Source of the DNA: Phyllobacterium calauticae
GTDB taxonomy: Bacteria > Pseudomonadota > Alphaproteobacteria > Rhizobiales > Rhizobiaceae
Length of the DNA: 64,000 bases
Direction: 5' to 3'
Assembly (NCBI RefSeq): GCF_019991125.1
Contig: NZ_JAGENB010000002.1
Location: forward strand, 868,001 to 932,000
Shown here: one piece after another, positions 46,294-55,459 of the stretch
How positions within the stretch are numbered: position 1 is the first letter of the stretch
How the letters are laid out: every line of letters starts with the position of its first letter
The notes under the pieces: model-generated
Databases searched by the model: none
What the model saw: the letters and a program-made list of their open reading frames with translations, nothing else
Told to the model about the DNA's origin: nothing
Translations under genes and position numbers: made by a program

Positions 46294-48114
46294 TTACACG
46301 CGGATGCGCACGTAGGTTCCCGGCGCCTCGCCGAGAATTTCCGAACCGTTTTCACCGGGCTGGCGGGCGGGAACGCGCGCGTCGTCCTGCGATTCGATCC
46401 ATTTTTGCCAATGATTCCACCAGGATCCGGGATGTTCCGACGTGTTGGTGAGCCATTCGTCGAACGCGCCGACGGGCGAACCGCCGGTCCAATACTGGTA
46501 CTTGTTCTTGGCGGGCGGATTGACCACGCCGGCGATATGGCCGGAGCCGGCCAGGACATAGGTGACGTCGCCGCCGAAATATTTGCAGCCGGTGAAAACC
46601 GACAGTGCCGGCGCAATATGGTCTTCCTTGGCGGCGAGATTGTAGATGGGGATTTTGACATCGCCCAGTGACAGGTTTTGCCCGGCGAGCTTCATCATCC
46701 CGCGCACCAGATTGTTGTCGAGATAGCAGTTGCGCAGGTAGTAGGAATGGTTGGCCGCACTCATCCGCGTGGCATCGGCATTCCAGTAGAGAAGGTCGAA
46801 TGGGACAGGATCGCGGCCGCGCATGTAATTGTTGACGACATAGGGCCAGATCAGGTCGCCGGAACGCAGCATGTTGAAGGCCGTCGCCATGCGCGTGCCG
46901 TCCAGATAGCCTTCGGCGGACATGGCGGCTTCCAGGGCGCGAATCTGATCCTCGTCGACGAAAACCTTGAGATCGCCCGCATAGGTGAAATCGACCTGCG
47001 TGGTGAAAAGGGTCGCGCTCCGGATCCTGTTTTCGCCTTCCTGGGCAAAAAGGGCGAGGGCGGCGCTCAGAAGCGTTCCGCCGACGCAGTAGCCGATGGC
47101 ATTGACGGCTTTTTCGCCCGTTGCGTTCTCGATGGTGTCGAGGCCGAAGCGCAGGCCCTCATTGATGTAGGCGGTCCAGTCCTTCATGGCGTGACGGTGG
47201 TCCGGATTGACCCAGGAAATCACGAACACGGTGTGTCCCTGGTCGATGGCCCATTTGATGAAGGATTTTTCCGCGTTCAGATCGAGAATATAGAATTTGT
47301 TGATCCACGGCGGGCAGATCAGCAGCGGGCGTTTCAGCACATCCGGTGTCGAGGGTTCATACTGGATGATTTCGGCGACATCGCTGCGCGCGATAACCTT
47401 GCCGGGGGTGGTCGCGACATTTTCACCGAGGGCGAACTTGGTCATATCCGATTGCCGCAGGCGCAGGTCGCCGCCGCCGGCAACGATGTCTTCCGCCAGC
47501 ATCTTCATACCCTTGACCAGATTCTCGCCATTGCTGGCGACCGTTTCCTTGTAGAGTTCCGGATTGGTCAGCAGGAAGTTGCTGGGCGATATCGCCGTGG
47601 TCAGCTGCTTGACGTAGAACGCCGCCTTGTGGCGCGTGTGATCGTCGAGGCCTTCGGCATGGGTGACCAGTTCGCCGGCCCAGTTTGCCGTGACGAGATA
47701 GGCCTGCTTGAGGAAGTCGAAGAAAGCGTTCCTGCCCCAGTCCTCGTCGGCGAAGCGCTTGTCGCCCTTGTCGGGCTTGACGACGTCATCGACCTGTTCG
47801 CCGCTCATGCGGCGGATGGAATTGGACCAGATGGCCATATAGCTGGCGAACAGCTTGGTCTGCGCCTCCAGCGCGCGACCCGGTTCGGACAGCCAGTATT
47901 CGGAAACACGCGAGAGGGTTTTCACCACATCGGTGACGGGATCGGCGATCGTGTCGCGCTTCAAACCTTTTTCACGCGGCTCGACCCAGGCAGAGGCGGC
48001 CTTGCCGGCCTGTTCGATCATATGGGCGACATTGCGCGCGAAAGCTTCCGGATCCTTGATGACATATTTGTCGAGGTTCGGCGTTTTTGCACTCTTGTCG
48101 CCCGGATTGTCCAT
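46294..48114 (-). CDS. phaC: Class I poly(R)-hydroxyalkanoic acid synthase
   Basis: A 606-residue polymerase of (R)-3-hydroxyacyl-CoA into PHB-type polyester granules. The lipase-like box is GYCVGGTLL, with nucleophile Cys at about 343; catalytic Asp in LAAKEDHIAPA and His in GSGHIAGVVNPP. The N-terminal PhaC_N domain is complete. ATG 48114 has GGAGGA eight bases upstream. The longer frame to 48186 enters an inverted repeat and was rejected. phaA, phaB and phaP are not in the window. Confidence 0.95.
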   Translation of the reverse strand: MDNPGDKSAKTPNLDKYVIKDPEAFARNVAHMIEQAGKAASAWVEPREKGLKRDTIADPVTDVVKTLSRVSEYWLSEPGRALEAQTKLFASYMAIWSNSIRRMSGEQVDDVVKPDKGDKRFADEDWGRNAFFDFLKQAYLVTANWAGELVTHAEGLDDHTRHKAAFYVKQLTTAISPSNFLLTNPELYKETVASNGENLVKGMKMLAEDIVAGGGDLRLRQSDMTKFALGENVATTPGKVIARSDVAEIIQYEPSTPDVLKRPLLICPPWINKFYILDLNAEKSFIKWAIDQGHTVFVISWVNPDHRHAMKDWTAYINEGLRFGLDTIENATGEKAVNAIGYCVGGTLLSAALALFAQEGENRIRSATLFTTQVDFTYAGDLKVFVDEDQIRALEAAMSAEGYLDGTRMATAFNMLRSGDLIWPYVVNNYMRGRDPVPFDLLYWNADATRMSAANHSYYLRNCYLDNNLVRGMMKLAGQNLSLGDVKIPIYNLAAKEDHIAPALSVFTGCKYFGGDVTYVLAGSGHIAGVVNPPAKNKYQYWTGGSPVGAFDEWLTNTSEHPGSWWNHWQKWIESQDDARVPARQPGENGSEILGEAPGTYVRIRV

Positions 48115-48172
48115 ATATGCACTCCTCCCGCCGATCCTCCCGATCAGCATAATAGACATGATACCACAAGTC

Positions 48173-48293
48173 AGAGCAACGGACATTCAATTGCGGTCAT
48201 TGTGCAGGAAAGATCACGGCCTTGTCACCATCTTCGCAGATTGTATTCCCATGGGAGAAACGGAATTGAACCCATTTGAATGTCGGTTGCTCT
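48173..48293. repeat. Inverted repeat in the phaC/lipoprotein intergenic region
   Basis: 18-bp arms with a single mismatch (48173-48190, AGAGCAACGGACATTCAA, and 48276-48293) are 85 nt apart. They lie between the divergent starts of phaC and the lipoprotein gene. Partial similarity continues about 12 bases further inward. Confidence 0.7.
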
Positions 48294-48362
48294 AATGCTA
48301 TCCCTCTAACGTGCATTTCATATCACTATGATGAATATCGATTCCGGCAGTCAGGACAAACA

Positions 48363-48707
48363 ATGAATATCTCGGTCAAAACCATCATCCGCTTCTCGGT
48401 TGGCGCCGTTCTGATTGCCGGTTTGAGCGCCTGCGCGAACACTCCGCCCGAGCCCATGTCGAATTCGCCCCTGACCGGTCCTGTCAACACCGGCACCTTT
48501 CCGGTTTTCACGCCCGATCCGAAGGGCGAGACCGCACAGCTGACGCCGCAGCAGAAGGACGATCTGCAGAAGAAGCTGGTGGCGGCCAAAGGCGGTCAGG
48601 GCAATGCCACCGCCGATCCGGCAGCCGTTGCCCGGCGCCAGGCCGAGATGAAGAAGCTGGTCCAGCAGCAGCAGGACGATTTGAAGGCTATTGAAAGCGG
48701 GCAATAG
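48363..48707 (+). CDS. Small conserved-type lipoprotein
   Basis: A 114-residue protein with a signal peptide and lipobox (VLIAGLSAC at about residue 25). A Pro/Thr-rich stretch follows, then a polar helical tail (AAVARRQAEMKKLVQQQQDDLKAIE) likely to form a coiled coil. An AGGAC site lies before the ATG. Function unknown. It is divergent from phaC across the inverted repeat at 48173-48293. Confidence 0.78.
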   Translation: MNISVKTIIRFSVGAVLIAGLSACANTPPEPMSNSPLTGPVNTGTFPVFTPDPKGETAQLTPQQKDDLQKKLVAAKGGQGNATADPAAVARRQAEMKKLVQQQQDDLKAIESGQ

Positions 48708-48893
48708 CCCATTGCCGGCAAGGTCATGAAGACACCACGAATGGGTGTCTTGCTCAGGAGAATCCCGGGCTGGATGGCATGACGGCGATTGACCCGGCGC
48801 GCAACGCGCGGTGTCAATGATCGCTCGACCGCCGTACAGTTTGGGTGTATAGCGCACCCGCACATTGAACCCATTTTTACCGGACCCAAACCT

Positions 48894-50111
48894 ATGGAAG
48901 AATTTCATAAAGTTCGCCGCCTGCCACCTTACGTTTTTGAACAGGTCAATCGCCTGAAGGCGAGCGCGCGAGCGGCCGGTGCGGACATTATCGATCTGGG
49001 TATGGGCAATCCTGACCTGCCGACGCCGCAGGGCATTGTCGACAAGCTGTGCGAGGCCGTCCAGGACCCGCGCACCCACCGCTATTCCTCATCGAAAGGC
49101 ATTCCCGGTCTGCGCCGTGCCCAGGCCGCCTATTATGAGCGGCGTTTCGGCGTGAAGCTCAATCCCGACACGCAGGTCGTGGCGACCCTTGGCTCCAAGG
49201 AAGGTTTTGCCAACATGGCGCAGGCGATCACCGCGCCCGGCGATGTCGTGCTGTGCCCTGATCCGACCTATCCGATCCATGCGTTCGGCTTCATCATGTC
49301 CGGCGGCGTCATCCGTTCGATCCCGGCGATGCCCGATGACCAGTTCATTCCGGCGCTGGAACGCGGTATCCGCCATTCGATCCCCAAACCCTTGGCGCTG
49401 ATCCTCAACTACCCCTCCAATCCGACCGCCCATGTGGCATCGCTGGATTTCTACAAGGATGTGGTTGCCTTCGCCCGCAAGAATGAAATCATCATTCTGT
49501 CGGATTTGGCCTATTCCGAGATTTATTTCGACGACGCGCCGCCTCCGTCCGTCCTGCAGGTGCCGGGCGCGATCGATGTTGCCGTGGAGTTTACCTCCAT
49601 GTCGAAGACATTCTCGATGCCGGGCTGGCGCATGGGCTTTGCCGTCGGCAATGAACGCCTGATCTCGGCGCTCACCCGGGTCAAGTCCTATCTCGATTAT
49701 GGCGCGTTCACGCCCATTCAGGTTGCCGCTGCCGCTGCCTTGAATGGCGATGGTTCCGACATTGCGGAAGTGCGTGCGGTCTACAAGCATCGCCGTGATG
49801 TCCTTGTCGACAGTTTCGCCCGTGCCGGATGGGATATCCCGTCACCGGCGGCGACGATGTTTGCCTGGGCGCCGATCCCGGAAAAGTTCCGCGCCCTCGG
49901 TTCGCTGGAGTTCTCCAAGCTTTTGATCGAGCACGCGGATGTCGCCGTGGCGCCCGGCATCGGCTTCGGCGAGCATGGCGATGACTATATCCGCATCGCG
50001 CTGGTCGAGAACGAACATCGCATTCGTCAGGCAGCCCGCAACCTCAAGCGGTTCCTTGCAACGGCGGATGAAAAGCTGCACAACGTCATTCCGTTGAACG
50101 CACGCCGCTGA
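48894..50111 (+). CDS. Class I/II pyridoxal-phosphate aminotransferase (AlaA/DapL-like)
   Basis: A 405-residue fold-type I aminotransferase. The PLP Lys is in SMSKTFSMPGWRMGF; the conserved NYPSNPTA and LSDLAYSEIYFD motifs bind the cofactor. It is close in sequence style to AlaA and LL-diaminopimelate aminotransferases. It lies directly upstream of hom, which suggests a role in aspartate- or alanine-family amino acid metabolism; the exact donor is not certain. ATG 48894 starts the conserved EEFHKVRRLPPYVFEQV. Confidence 0.88.
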   Translation: MEEFHKVRRLPPYVFEQVNRLKASARAAGADIIDLGMGNPDLPTPQGIVDKLCEAVQDPRTHRYSSSKGIPGLRRAQAAYYERRFGVKLNPDTQVVATLGSKEGFANMAQAITAPGDVVLCPDPTYPIHAFGFIMSGGVIRSIPAMPDDQFIPALERGIRHSIPKPLALILNYPSNPTAHVASLDFYKDVVAFARKNEIIILSDLAYSEIYFDDAPPPSVLQVPGAIDVAVEFTSMSKTFSMPGWRMGFAVGNERLISALTRVKSYLDYGAFTPIQVAAAAALNGDGSDIAEVRAVYKHRRDVLVDSFARAGWDIPSPAATMFAWAPIPEKFRALGSLEFSKLLIEHADVAVAPGIGFGEHGDDYIRIALVENEHRIRQAARNLKRFLATADEKLHNVIPLNARR

Positions 50112-50134
50112 GCGGCATGCCGACATCGGAATTC

Positions 50135-50154
50135 GCGGCGCCGTCGGGCGCCGC
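50135..50154 (+). terminator. Hairpin between aminotransferase and hom
   Basis: A perfect 8-bp stem (GCGGCGCC/GGCGCCGC) with a GTCG loop, not followed by a T-run. It sits 24 bp after the aminotransferase stop and 31 bp before hom; it may attenuate or process the message. Confidence 0.4.
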
Positions 50155-50185
50155 TTCAGGCTAAAACACTTCAGGGAAATGAACG

Positions 50186-51502
50186 ATGAGTGATGCGCTG
50201 CGCGTGGGAATCGCCGGACTGGGCACTGTTGGTGCCTCGGTCCTGAAAATTTTGCGGGACAAGGGCGAGATGCTCACCCGTCAGTGCGGCAAGGAAATCA
50301 TCGTCACCGCCGTGTCCGCCCGTGATGCCAAGCGGGATCGCGGCGTGGACTTCTCGTCGGCCACATGGTTCGACGATCCGGTCGCCCTGGCCAAGTCGAA
50401 CAATATCGACGTGTTCATCGAACTGATCGGTGGTGACGAGGGTCCGGCGCGCGCTGCCGTCGAGGCGGCGCTGAAATCCGGCCGCCACGTGGTTACCGCC
50501 AACAAGGCGCTTCTTGCCAAGCATGGCGTGTCTCTTGCCAAAATTGCCGAGGAGAAGGGCGTCCTGCTCAACTTCGAAGCGGCGGTGGCTGGCGGCATTC
50601 CCGTCATCAAGGCTTTGCGCGAGTCCCTGACGGGCAACACCGTGTCGCGCGTCTACGGCATCATGAACGGCACCTGCAACTACATCCTGACGCGGATGTG
50701 GGACGAGGGGATCTCCTTCGAGGATTGCCTCGCCGATGCCCAGCGTCTCGGCTATGCGGAAGCCGATCCGACATTCGATATCGAGGGTAACGACACCGCG
50801 CACAAGCTGGCGATCCTGACCAGCCTTGCCTTCGGCACGCAGATTGCCGCCGATGACATTTATCTCGAAGGGATCAGCAATATCTCGCTGGCCGATATCA
50901 AGGCCGCCGATGAACTTGGCTACCGCATCAAGCTGCTTGGCGTTGCGCTGAAGACAGACAGCGGCATCGAGCAGCGTGTGCATCCGACCATGGTGCCGGT
51001 CGAATCGGTGATTGCGCAGGTGCATGGCGTGACCAATGCTGTCGCTATCGAAACCGATCTTCTCGGCGAACTGCTGTTGTCGGGTCCGGGCGCCGGTGGT
51101 GCCGCCACGGCATCCGCCGTCATCGGTGATCTCGCCGACATCGCCAAGAGCCGTCCGGGCTTCCAGCATGGCCCCGTCTTCGGGACGCCGGCAAAATCGC
51201 TGGCGCCCTACAAGCGCGCCAAAATGCGCTCGCACGAGGGCGGATACTTCATCCGTCTGACCGTGCATGACCGCGCCGGCGTTTTTGCGGCGATTGCCAA
51301 GCGTATGGCCGACAATGACATTTCGCTGGAATCCATCGTCCAGCGTCAGAGTGCGGAAAGCCACCCGGATGCGACCAAGACAGTCATCCTCGTCACGCAC
51401 GAAACCACCGAGGCGGCTGTCAAGAAGGCGCTTGAGGGCATCGTGAAGGATGGTCATTCCACGGACAAGCCGCAGATGATCCGCATCGAACGCGCCGGCT
51501 GA
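50186..51502 (+). CDS. hom: Homoserine dehydrogenase
   Basis: A 438-residue NAD(P)-dependent enzyme reducing aspartate semialdehyde to homoserine for threonine and methionine synthesis. The N-terminal nucleotide fold is GIAGLGTVGASVL; catalytic-core signatures are TANKALLAKHG and GGIPVIKALRESLTGN, with YAEADPTFDIEGNDTAHK. A C-terminal ACT domain (HDRAGVFAAIAKRMADNDISL) points to allosteric control, typically by threonine. Confidence 0.96.
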   Translation: MSDALRVGIAGLGTVGASVLKILRDKGEMLTRQCGKEIIVTAVSARDAKRDRGVDFSSATWFDDPVALAKSNNIDVFIELIGGDEGPARAAVEAALKSGRHVVTANKALLAKHGVSLAKIAEEKGVLLNFEAAVAGGIPVIKALRESLTGNTVSRVYGIMNGTCNYILTRMWDEGISFEDCLADAQRLGYAEADPTFDIEGNDTAHKLAILTSLAFGTQIAADDIYLEGISNISLADIKAADELGYRIKLLGVALKTDSGIEQRVHPTMVPVESVIAQVHGVTNAVAIETDLLGELLLSGPGAGGAATASAVIGDLADIAKSRPGFQHGPVFGTPAKSLAPYKRAKMRSHEGGYFIRLTVHDRAGVFAAIAKRMADNDISLESIVQRQSAESHPDATKTVILVTHETTEAAVKKALEGIVKDGHSTDKPQMIRIERAG

Positions 51503-51632
51503 CACAGCCGGCCCATGACCGTTTGTAAAAGGCTTGTATTGCTTCGTGAACGGCCGCTACCCCGTTTAATCGATTAGCTTTTTCGGTGAAGGCACTTTCC
51601 TGCCGGCGGGGTCTTGCCGCTGCTCTGCGACT

Positions 51633-51661
51633 TTGACAAAAGGTTTGCACAGCAATGCTAG
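51633..51661 (+). promoter_or_regulatory. Probable glpX promoter
   Basis: TTGACA (51633-51638) is followed, after 17 nt, by TGCTAG (51656-51661), 55 bp before the glpX ATG. The -35 box is perfect; the -10 box is moderate. Confidence 0.55.
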
Positions 51662-51716
51662 GAAGTACCCTGTTGATCCGCAAAAGGGTAATTCCCACAC
51701 GAACGCAGGATAGATT

Positions 51717-52706
51717 ATGCCGAAAACTTCTGACCAGACTTCGATGGGCCTCGACCGTATTTTGACCCTTGAGCTCGTCCGCGTGACCGAGCGTGCCGCC
51801 GTTGCCGCTGCCCGTCTGCGCGGGCGCGGCGATGAAATGGCTGCCGATCAGGCTGCCGTGGATGCCATGCGTCAGGAACTCAATCGTCTTCCCATCAGCG
51901 GTACCGTGGTGATCGGCGAGGGCGAGCGCGACGAAGCGCCGATGCTCTACATCGGTGAAGAAGTCGGCACGCGCACAGGCCCCGAGGTCGATATCGCGCT
52001 CGATCCGCTTGAAGGCACCACCATCTGCGCCAAGAACCTGCCCAACTCACTCGCCGTGATCGCGATTGCCGAAAAGGGCAACCTGCTTTACGCACCCGAC
52101 GTCTACATGGAAAAGATTGCCGTCGGACCGGGCTATCCCGCCGGCATCATCCAGCTCGATGCGCCTGCGGCGGAAAACATTGCGGCTGTGGCCAAGGCCA
52201 AGGGCGTTCCGATCAATGAGATCACCGCCTGCATCATGGACCGCCCGCGCCATGCGCGCCTGATCGAGGAAGTGCGCGCAACCGGCGCCTCCATCCGCCT
52301 CATCGGTGATGGCGATGTTGCCGGGGTGATCCACACCACCGATCCCGATGAAACCGGCATCGATATCTACATCGGCATCGGCGGTGCACCGGAAGGCGTT
52401 CTTGCCGCAGCGGCTCTGCGCTGCATCGGTGGCCAGATGCAGGGCCGGTTGCAGCTCAACAGCGACGACAAGATTGCCCGCGCCGCCAAGATGGGCATCA
52501 GCGATCCGAAGAAGATCTACACCATGGAAGAAATGGCCAAGGGCGACGTGCTGTTCGCAGCCACGGGTGTCACCGACGGCAATATGCTGTCCGGCGTGAA
52601 ATTCGCCCGCGACTATATCCAGACCCACACGATCGTCATGCGTTCGCATTCGCAGACCGTGCGCGAGATCAAGGCGAAACACCAGGACATGACAAAATTC
52701 CAGTAA
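51717..52706 (+). CDS. glpX: Class II fructose-1,6-bisphosphatase
   Basis: A 329-residue GlpX-type phosphatase of gluconeogenesis. Metal- and substrate-binding segments: GEGERDEAPMLYIGEEVG, DIALDPLEGTTICAKN and the IGDGDVAGVIHT loop. It is a cytosolic Mg or Mn enzyme. A perfect terminator follows. The order hom-glpX-hypothetical-recJ is common in the order. Confidence 0.95.
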   Translation: MPKTSDQTSMGLDRILTLELVRVTERAAVAAARLRGRGDEMAADQAAVDAMRQELNRLPISGTVVIGEGERDEAPMLYIGEEVGTRTGPEVDIALDPLEGTTICAKNLPNSLAVIAIAEKGNLLYAPDVYMEKIAVGPGYPAGIIQLDAPAAENIAAVAKAKGVPINEITACIMDRPRHARLIEEVRATGASIRLIGDGDVAGVIHTTDPDETGIDIYIGIGGAPEGVLAAAALRCIGGQMQGRLQLNSDDKIARAAKMGISDPKKIYTMEEMAKGDVLFAATGVTDGNMLSGVKFARDYIQTHTIVMRSHSQTVREIKAKHQDMTKFQ

Positions 52707-52729
52707 GAACTGGTATTTGAAACACTTTT

Positions 52730-52759
52730 TGCCCTGCAGTTCCTTCGGGCTGCAGGGCA
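52730..52759 (+). terminator. Intrinsic terminator of glpX
   Basis: A 10-bp perfect stem (TGCCCTGCAG/CTGCAGGGCA) with a 10-nt loop is followed by TTTTGTT, 24 bp after the stop. Confidence 0.9.
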
Positions 52760-52857
52760 TTTTGTTAACTGCGTTAATGGCTCAATAGGAAATGCCCTAT
52801 TGAGGCCATGCTTTTTGAGGTATTTTCAGAGCGGGAGTTCAGATCGGTGGAACAGCC

Positions 52858-53499
52858 ATGAATATCCGAACGAAAATAACCGGTTGCCTTGTATCAACGC
52901 TCGTTCTTCTGGGCTCGCTGAACGGTGCTTTTGCGCAGGATCCTTACCTTGATCTCATTCAAGGCTATCGCTCCAATTCGATTGCCGACCGGTTTCCGCA
53001 GATGGTCGGACCCTTTACCCTCGTCAAACACAGCGTCAATCCGCAGGATTTCAGCGTGACGGCCGAATATGAAGCCGTTGACGCCAGGGCGACGGTGACG
53101 ATGGCTGGCGTCAGGGCCAGCAACAAGGATGCCGCCTATCCGATCAAGGACGGTCCCGACGATCCCGTTGTGCGCGATCTCTTTGAAAAGGCCACCCAGT
53201 ACCATTCGACCCAGCCCGGCGAAATCGCGGTGCAGACAACGCTGCCCTACAGCGCAGGCCGGGCAATGCCGTGCGTCACCGCGGATGCGGCACAGGAGAA
53301 GCACGCCTTCCTGGTCTGTGTGATCGGCATGCACAGCCGCTATCTGCTGATCCAGCCCGTTGCCAATTACGCCAAGGGCAGCAAGGATGCGGCCGAGCGC
53401 AGCCTTGCCGATTTCGCGACCTCGATTGCCACGACGATGAATGATCTGGGGGCACCGGCGGTCAATGGTCAGGTCGCACCCGCGACAGCCCCGCAGTAA
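52858..53499 (+). CDS. Secreted hypothetical protein
   Basis: A 213-residue protein with a Sec signal peptide (VSTLVLLGSLNGAFAQD, cleavage near residue 23). Two Cys (MPCVTADAAQ and FLVCVIGMH) could form a periplasmic disulfide. A Pro/Ala-rich tail follows. No family recognised; its position between glpX and recJ gives no functional clue. Confidence 0.8.
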   Translation: MNIRTKITGCLVSTLVLLGSLNGAFAQDPYLDLIQGYRSNSIADRFPQMVGPFTLVKHSVNPQDFSVTAEYEAVDARATVTMAGVRASNKDAAYPIKDGPDDPVVRDLFEKATQYHSTQPGEIAVQTTLPYSAGRAMPCVTADAAQEKHAFLVCVIGMHSRYLLIQPVANYAKGSKDAAERSLADFATSIATTMNDLGAPAVNGQVAPATAPQ

Positions 53500-53570
53500 T
53501 TGCGCGTTTGTGCACCGGATTGATCGTTCGGAGCATTGCATTCGGCGCGGCCGGATGATTGAACCCTTGC

Positions 53571-55361
53571 ATGGCACCAGAACGGCTTTTCCTCGGCATT
53601 GAACATTCTGCAACCGGTCTGAAATGGGTTGACCGGCTGGGACCGCGTGAAGCCAATATCGCGCTCGCCATGGCGCAGAACCATGGTTTTCCAGATCTCG
53701 TCACCCGCGTTCTCGCCGGGCGCGGCGTCGGGGTGGACGATGCGCCCGCTTTCATGGATCCGACCATCAAAGGCCTGATGCCCGATCCCGCATCGCTGAC
53801 CGATATGGAAAAAGCGGCCGGTCGTATCGCGCAGGCCATCGGCAAACACGAGAAGGTGGCGATTTTCGGCGATTACGATGTGGATGGCGCCTGTTCATCG
53901 GCCATTCTCTCGCGTTTTCTCAGCCATTACGGTGTTGCCAACCATATCTATATTCCCGACCGGATTTTCGAGGGGTACGGGCCCAATCCGCAGGCCATGC
54001 GCGAACTGGCGCAAAATGGCGCTTCCCTGATCGTGACGGTGGATTGCGGCACCAACAGTGCGGCGGCCATCGAGGCTGCGCGCGAGGCGGGTGCCGACGT
54101 GGTCGTCCTCGACCATCATCAGGTCGGCGGCGAACTGCCGGCTGCCGCCACGGCGGTGGTCAATCCCAACCGCGAGGACGATTTGTCGGGGCAGGGCCAT
54201 CTTTGCGCGGCAGGGGTGGTGTTCCTCACCCTGGTGCAGGTTCTGCGCACGTTGCGCGCGCAGCGCATTGCGACGGGAACGCTGGCGCCTGATCTGTTGT
54301 CGATGCTCGATCTGGTGGCGCTTGCCACCGTGTGCGATGTGGTGCCGCTGAAGGAGCTGAACCGCGCCTTCGTGGTCAAGGGGCTGCTGGTGGCGCGGGC
54401 GCAACAGAATGCCGGGCTGGCCGCCCTGGCGCGGGTTTCGCGCATCGGCGAACCGCTCAGCGCCTTTCATTTCGGCTATCTCATCGGTCCGCGCATCAAT
54501 GCGGGCGGGCGCATCGGCGATGCCGGGCTCGGCGCGCGGCTGCTGACGCTGGACGATCCGAACGAGGCGGCGCGGATTGCCGCCGAGCTTGACCGGCTCA
54601 ACACAGAGCGGCAGGCGATGGAAACCGTGATGCTGGAGCAGGCGGAAGCCGAAGCGATGCTGGAAATGTCGAGCGGTGGCGGACCCGCCGTTCTGGTGAC
54701 GGCCAGCGACGATTGGCACCCGGGCATTGTCGGCCTGATCGCGGCGCGGCTGAAGGAACGGGCCCGGCGCCCGGTCTTTGCCATCGCCTTCAACGTCAAC
54801 GGCACCGGCAGCGGTTCCGGCCGTTCGATCAGCGGGTTTGATCTGGGAAAACTGGTGCGCAGCGCCGTTGATGCCGGGCTGCTGGTCAAAGGCGGCGGCC
54901 ATGCCATGGCGGCTGGTATCACGGTGGAGCGCGGCAAGATGGGCGCGCTGCGGGCGTTCTTCGAGGAGCAGGCGGCCGAAATGGTCGGCCAGCTGCGCGA
55001 GAACCAGTCATTGGCCATTGACGGCGCGCTCAGCGCATCCGGCGCAACGGTGCCGCTCTACGAGACCATGGAGCGGGCCGGGCCGTTTGGTTCCGGCCAC
55101 CCGCAGCCGGTGCTGGTGCTGCCGCACCACCGGCTTGTCGATGCCCGCACCGTCGGGACGAACCATGTCAAGGCGACGCTGGCGGGCGCAGACGGCAAGC
55201 GTATCAACGCGATTGCGTTTCGTGCAACGGGCGGGCCGCTGGGTGATTTTCTGTTCGGCAATCTCGGCCAGTCCATGCATGTGGCGGGTAATCTGGCCTT
55301 GAACCACTGGAACGGCTCGACAACCACCCAGTTCCGCATCATGGATGCCGCGCGGGCTTGA
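53571..55361 (+). CDS. recJ: Single-stranded-DNA-specific exonuclease RecJ
   Basis: A 596-residue 5'-3' exonuclease of the DHH family, acting in recombination and mismatch repair. Metal motifs: FGDYDVDGACSSAIL (motif I), DHHQVGGELP (DHH motif III). The DHHA1 domain has SGRSISGFDLG and GGGHAMAAGI. The OB-fold C-terminus ends NHWNGSTTTQFRIMD. ATG at 53571; a TTG four codons upstream is possible. Confidence 0.95.
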   Translation: MAPERLFLGIEHSATGLKWVDRLGPREANIALAMAQNHGFPDLVTRVLAGRGVGVDDAPAFMDPTIKGLMPDPASLTDMEKAAGRIAQAIGKHEKVAIFGDYDVDGACSSAILSRFLSHYGVANHIYIPDRIFEGYGPNPQAMRELAQNGASLIVTVDCGTNSAAAIEAAREAGADVVVLDHHQVGGELPAAATAVVNPNREDDLSGQGHLCAAGVVFLTLVQVLRTLRAQRIATGTLAPDLLSMLDLVALATVCDVVPLKELNRAFVVKGLLVARAQQNAGLAALARVSRIGEPLSAFHFGYLIGPRINAGGRIGDAGLGARLLTLDDPNEAARIAAELDRLNTERQAMETVMLEQAEAEAMLEMSSGGGPAVLVTASDDWHPGIVGLIAARLKERARRPVFAIAFNVNGTGSGSGRSISGFDLGKLVRSAVDAGLLVKGGGHAMAAGITVERGKMGALRAFFEEQAAEMVGQLRENQSLAIDGALSASGATVPLYETMERAGPFGSGHPQPVLVLPHHRLVDARTVGTNHVKATLAGADGKRINAIAFRATGGPLGDFLFGNLGQSMHVAGNLALNHWNGSTTTQFRIMDAARA

Positions 55362-55400
55362 CCGTGTGTCAGCAGGGATAGCGGCATTTCCTGATTCAGT

Positions 55401-55429
55401 TTGCATTGAACGGTTGCATGTTCTATTTT
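55401..55429 (+). promoter_or_regulatory. Probable promoter of the Y-family polymerase gene
   Basis: TTGCAT (55401-55406), a 17-nt spacer, then TATTTT (55424-55429). The -10 box lies inside the SOS box at 55420-55434, so bound LexA would block it. Confidence 0.55.
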
Positions 55430-55434
55430 TGTTC
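55420..55434 (+). promoter_or_regulatory. LexA (SOS) box
   Basis: GTTCTATTTTTGTTC is a perfect match to the alphaproteobacterial LexA operator GTTC-N7-GTTC, a direct repeat unlike the E. coli palindrome. It lies 25 bp before the polymerase ATG. Confidence 0.82.
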
Positions 55435-55459
55435 TCATTCTGCAGCGAGAACAGAACCC

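Noticed and set aside
46678..48279. 533-residue plus-strand frame over phaC
   Set aside because: Antisense of phaC, which has the Cys-Asp-His triad.
50171..51505. 444-residue minus-strand frame over hom
   Set aside because: Antisense of homoserine dehydrogenase.
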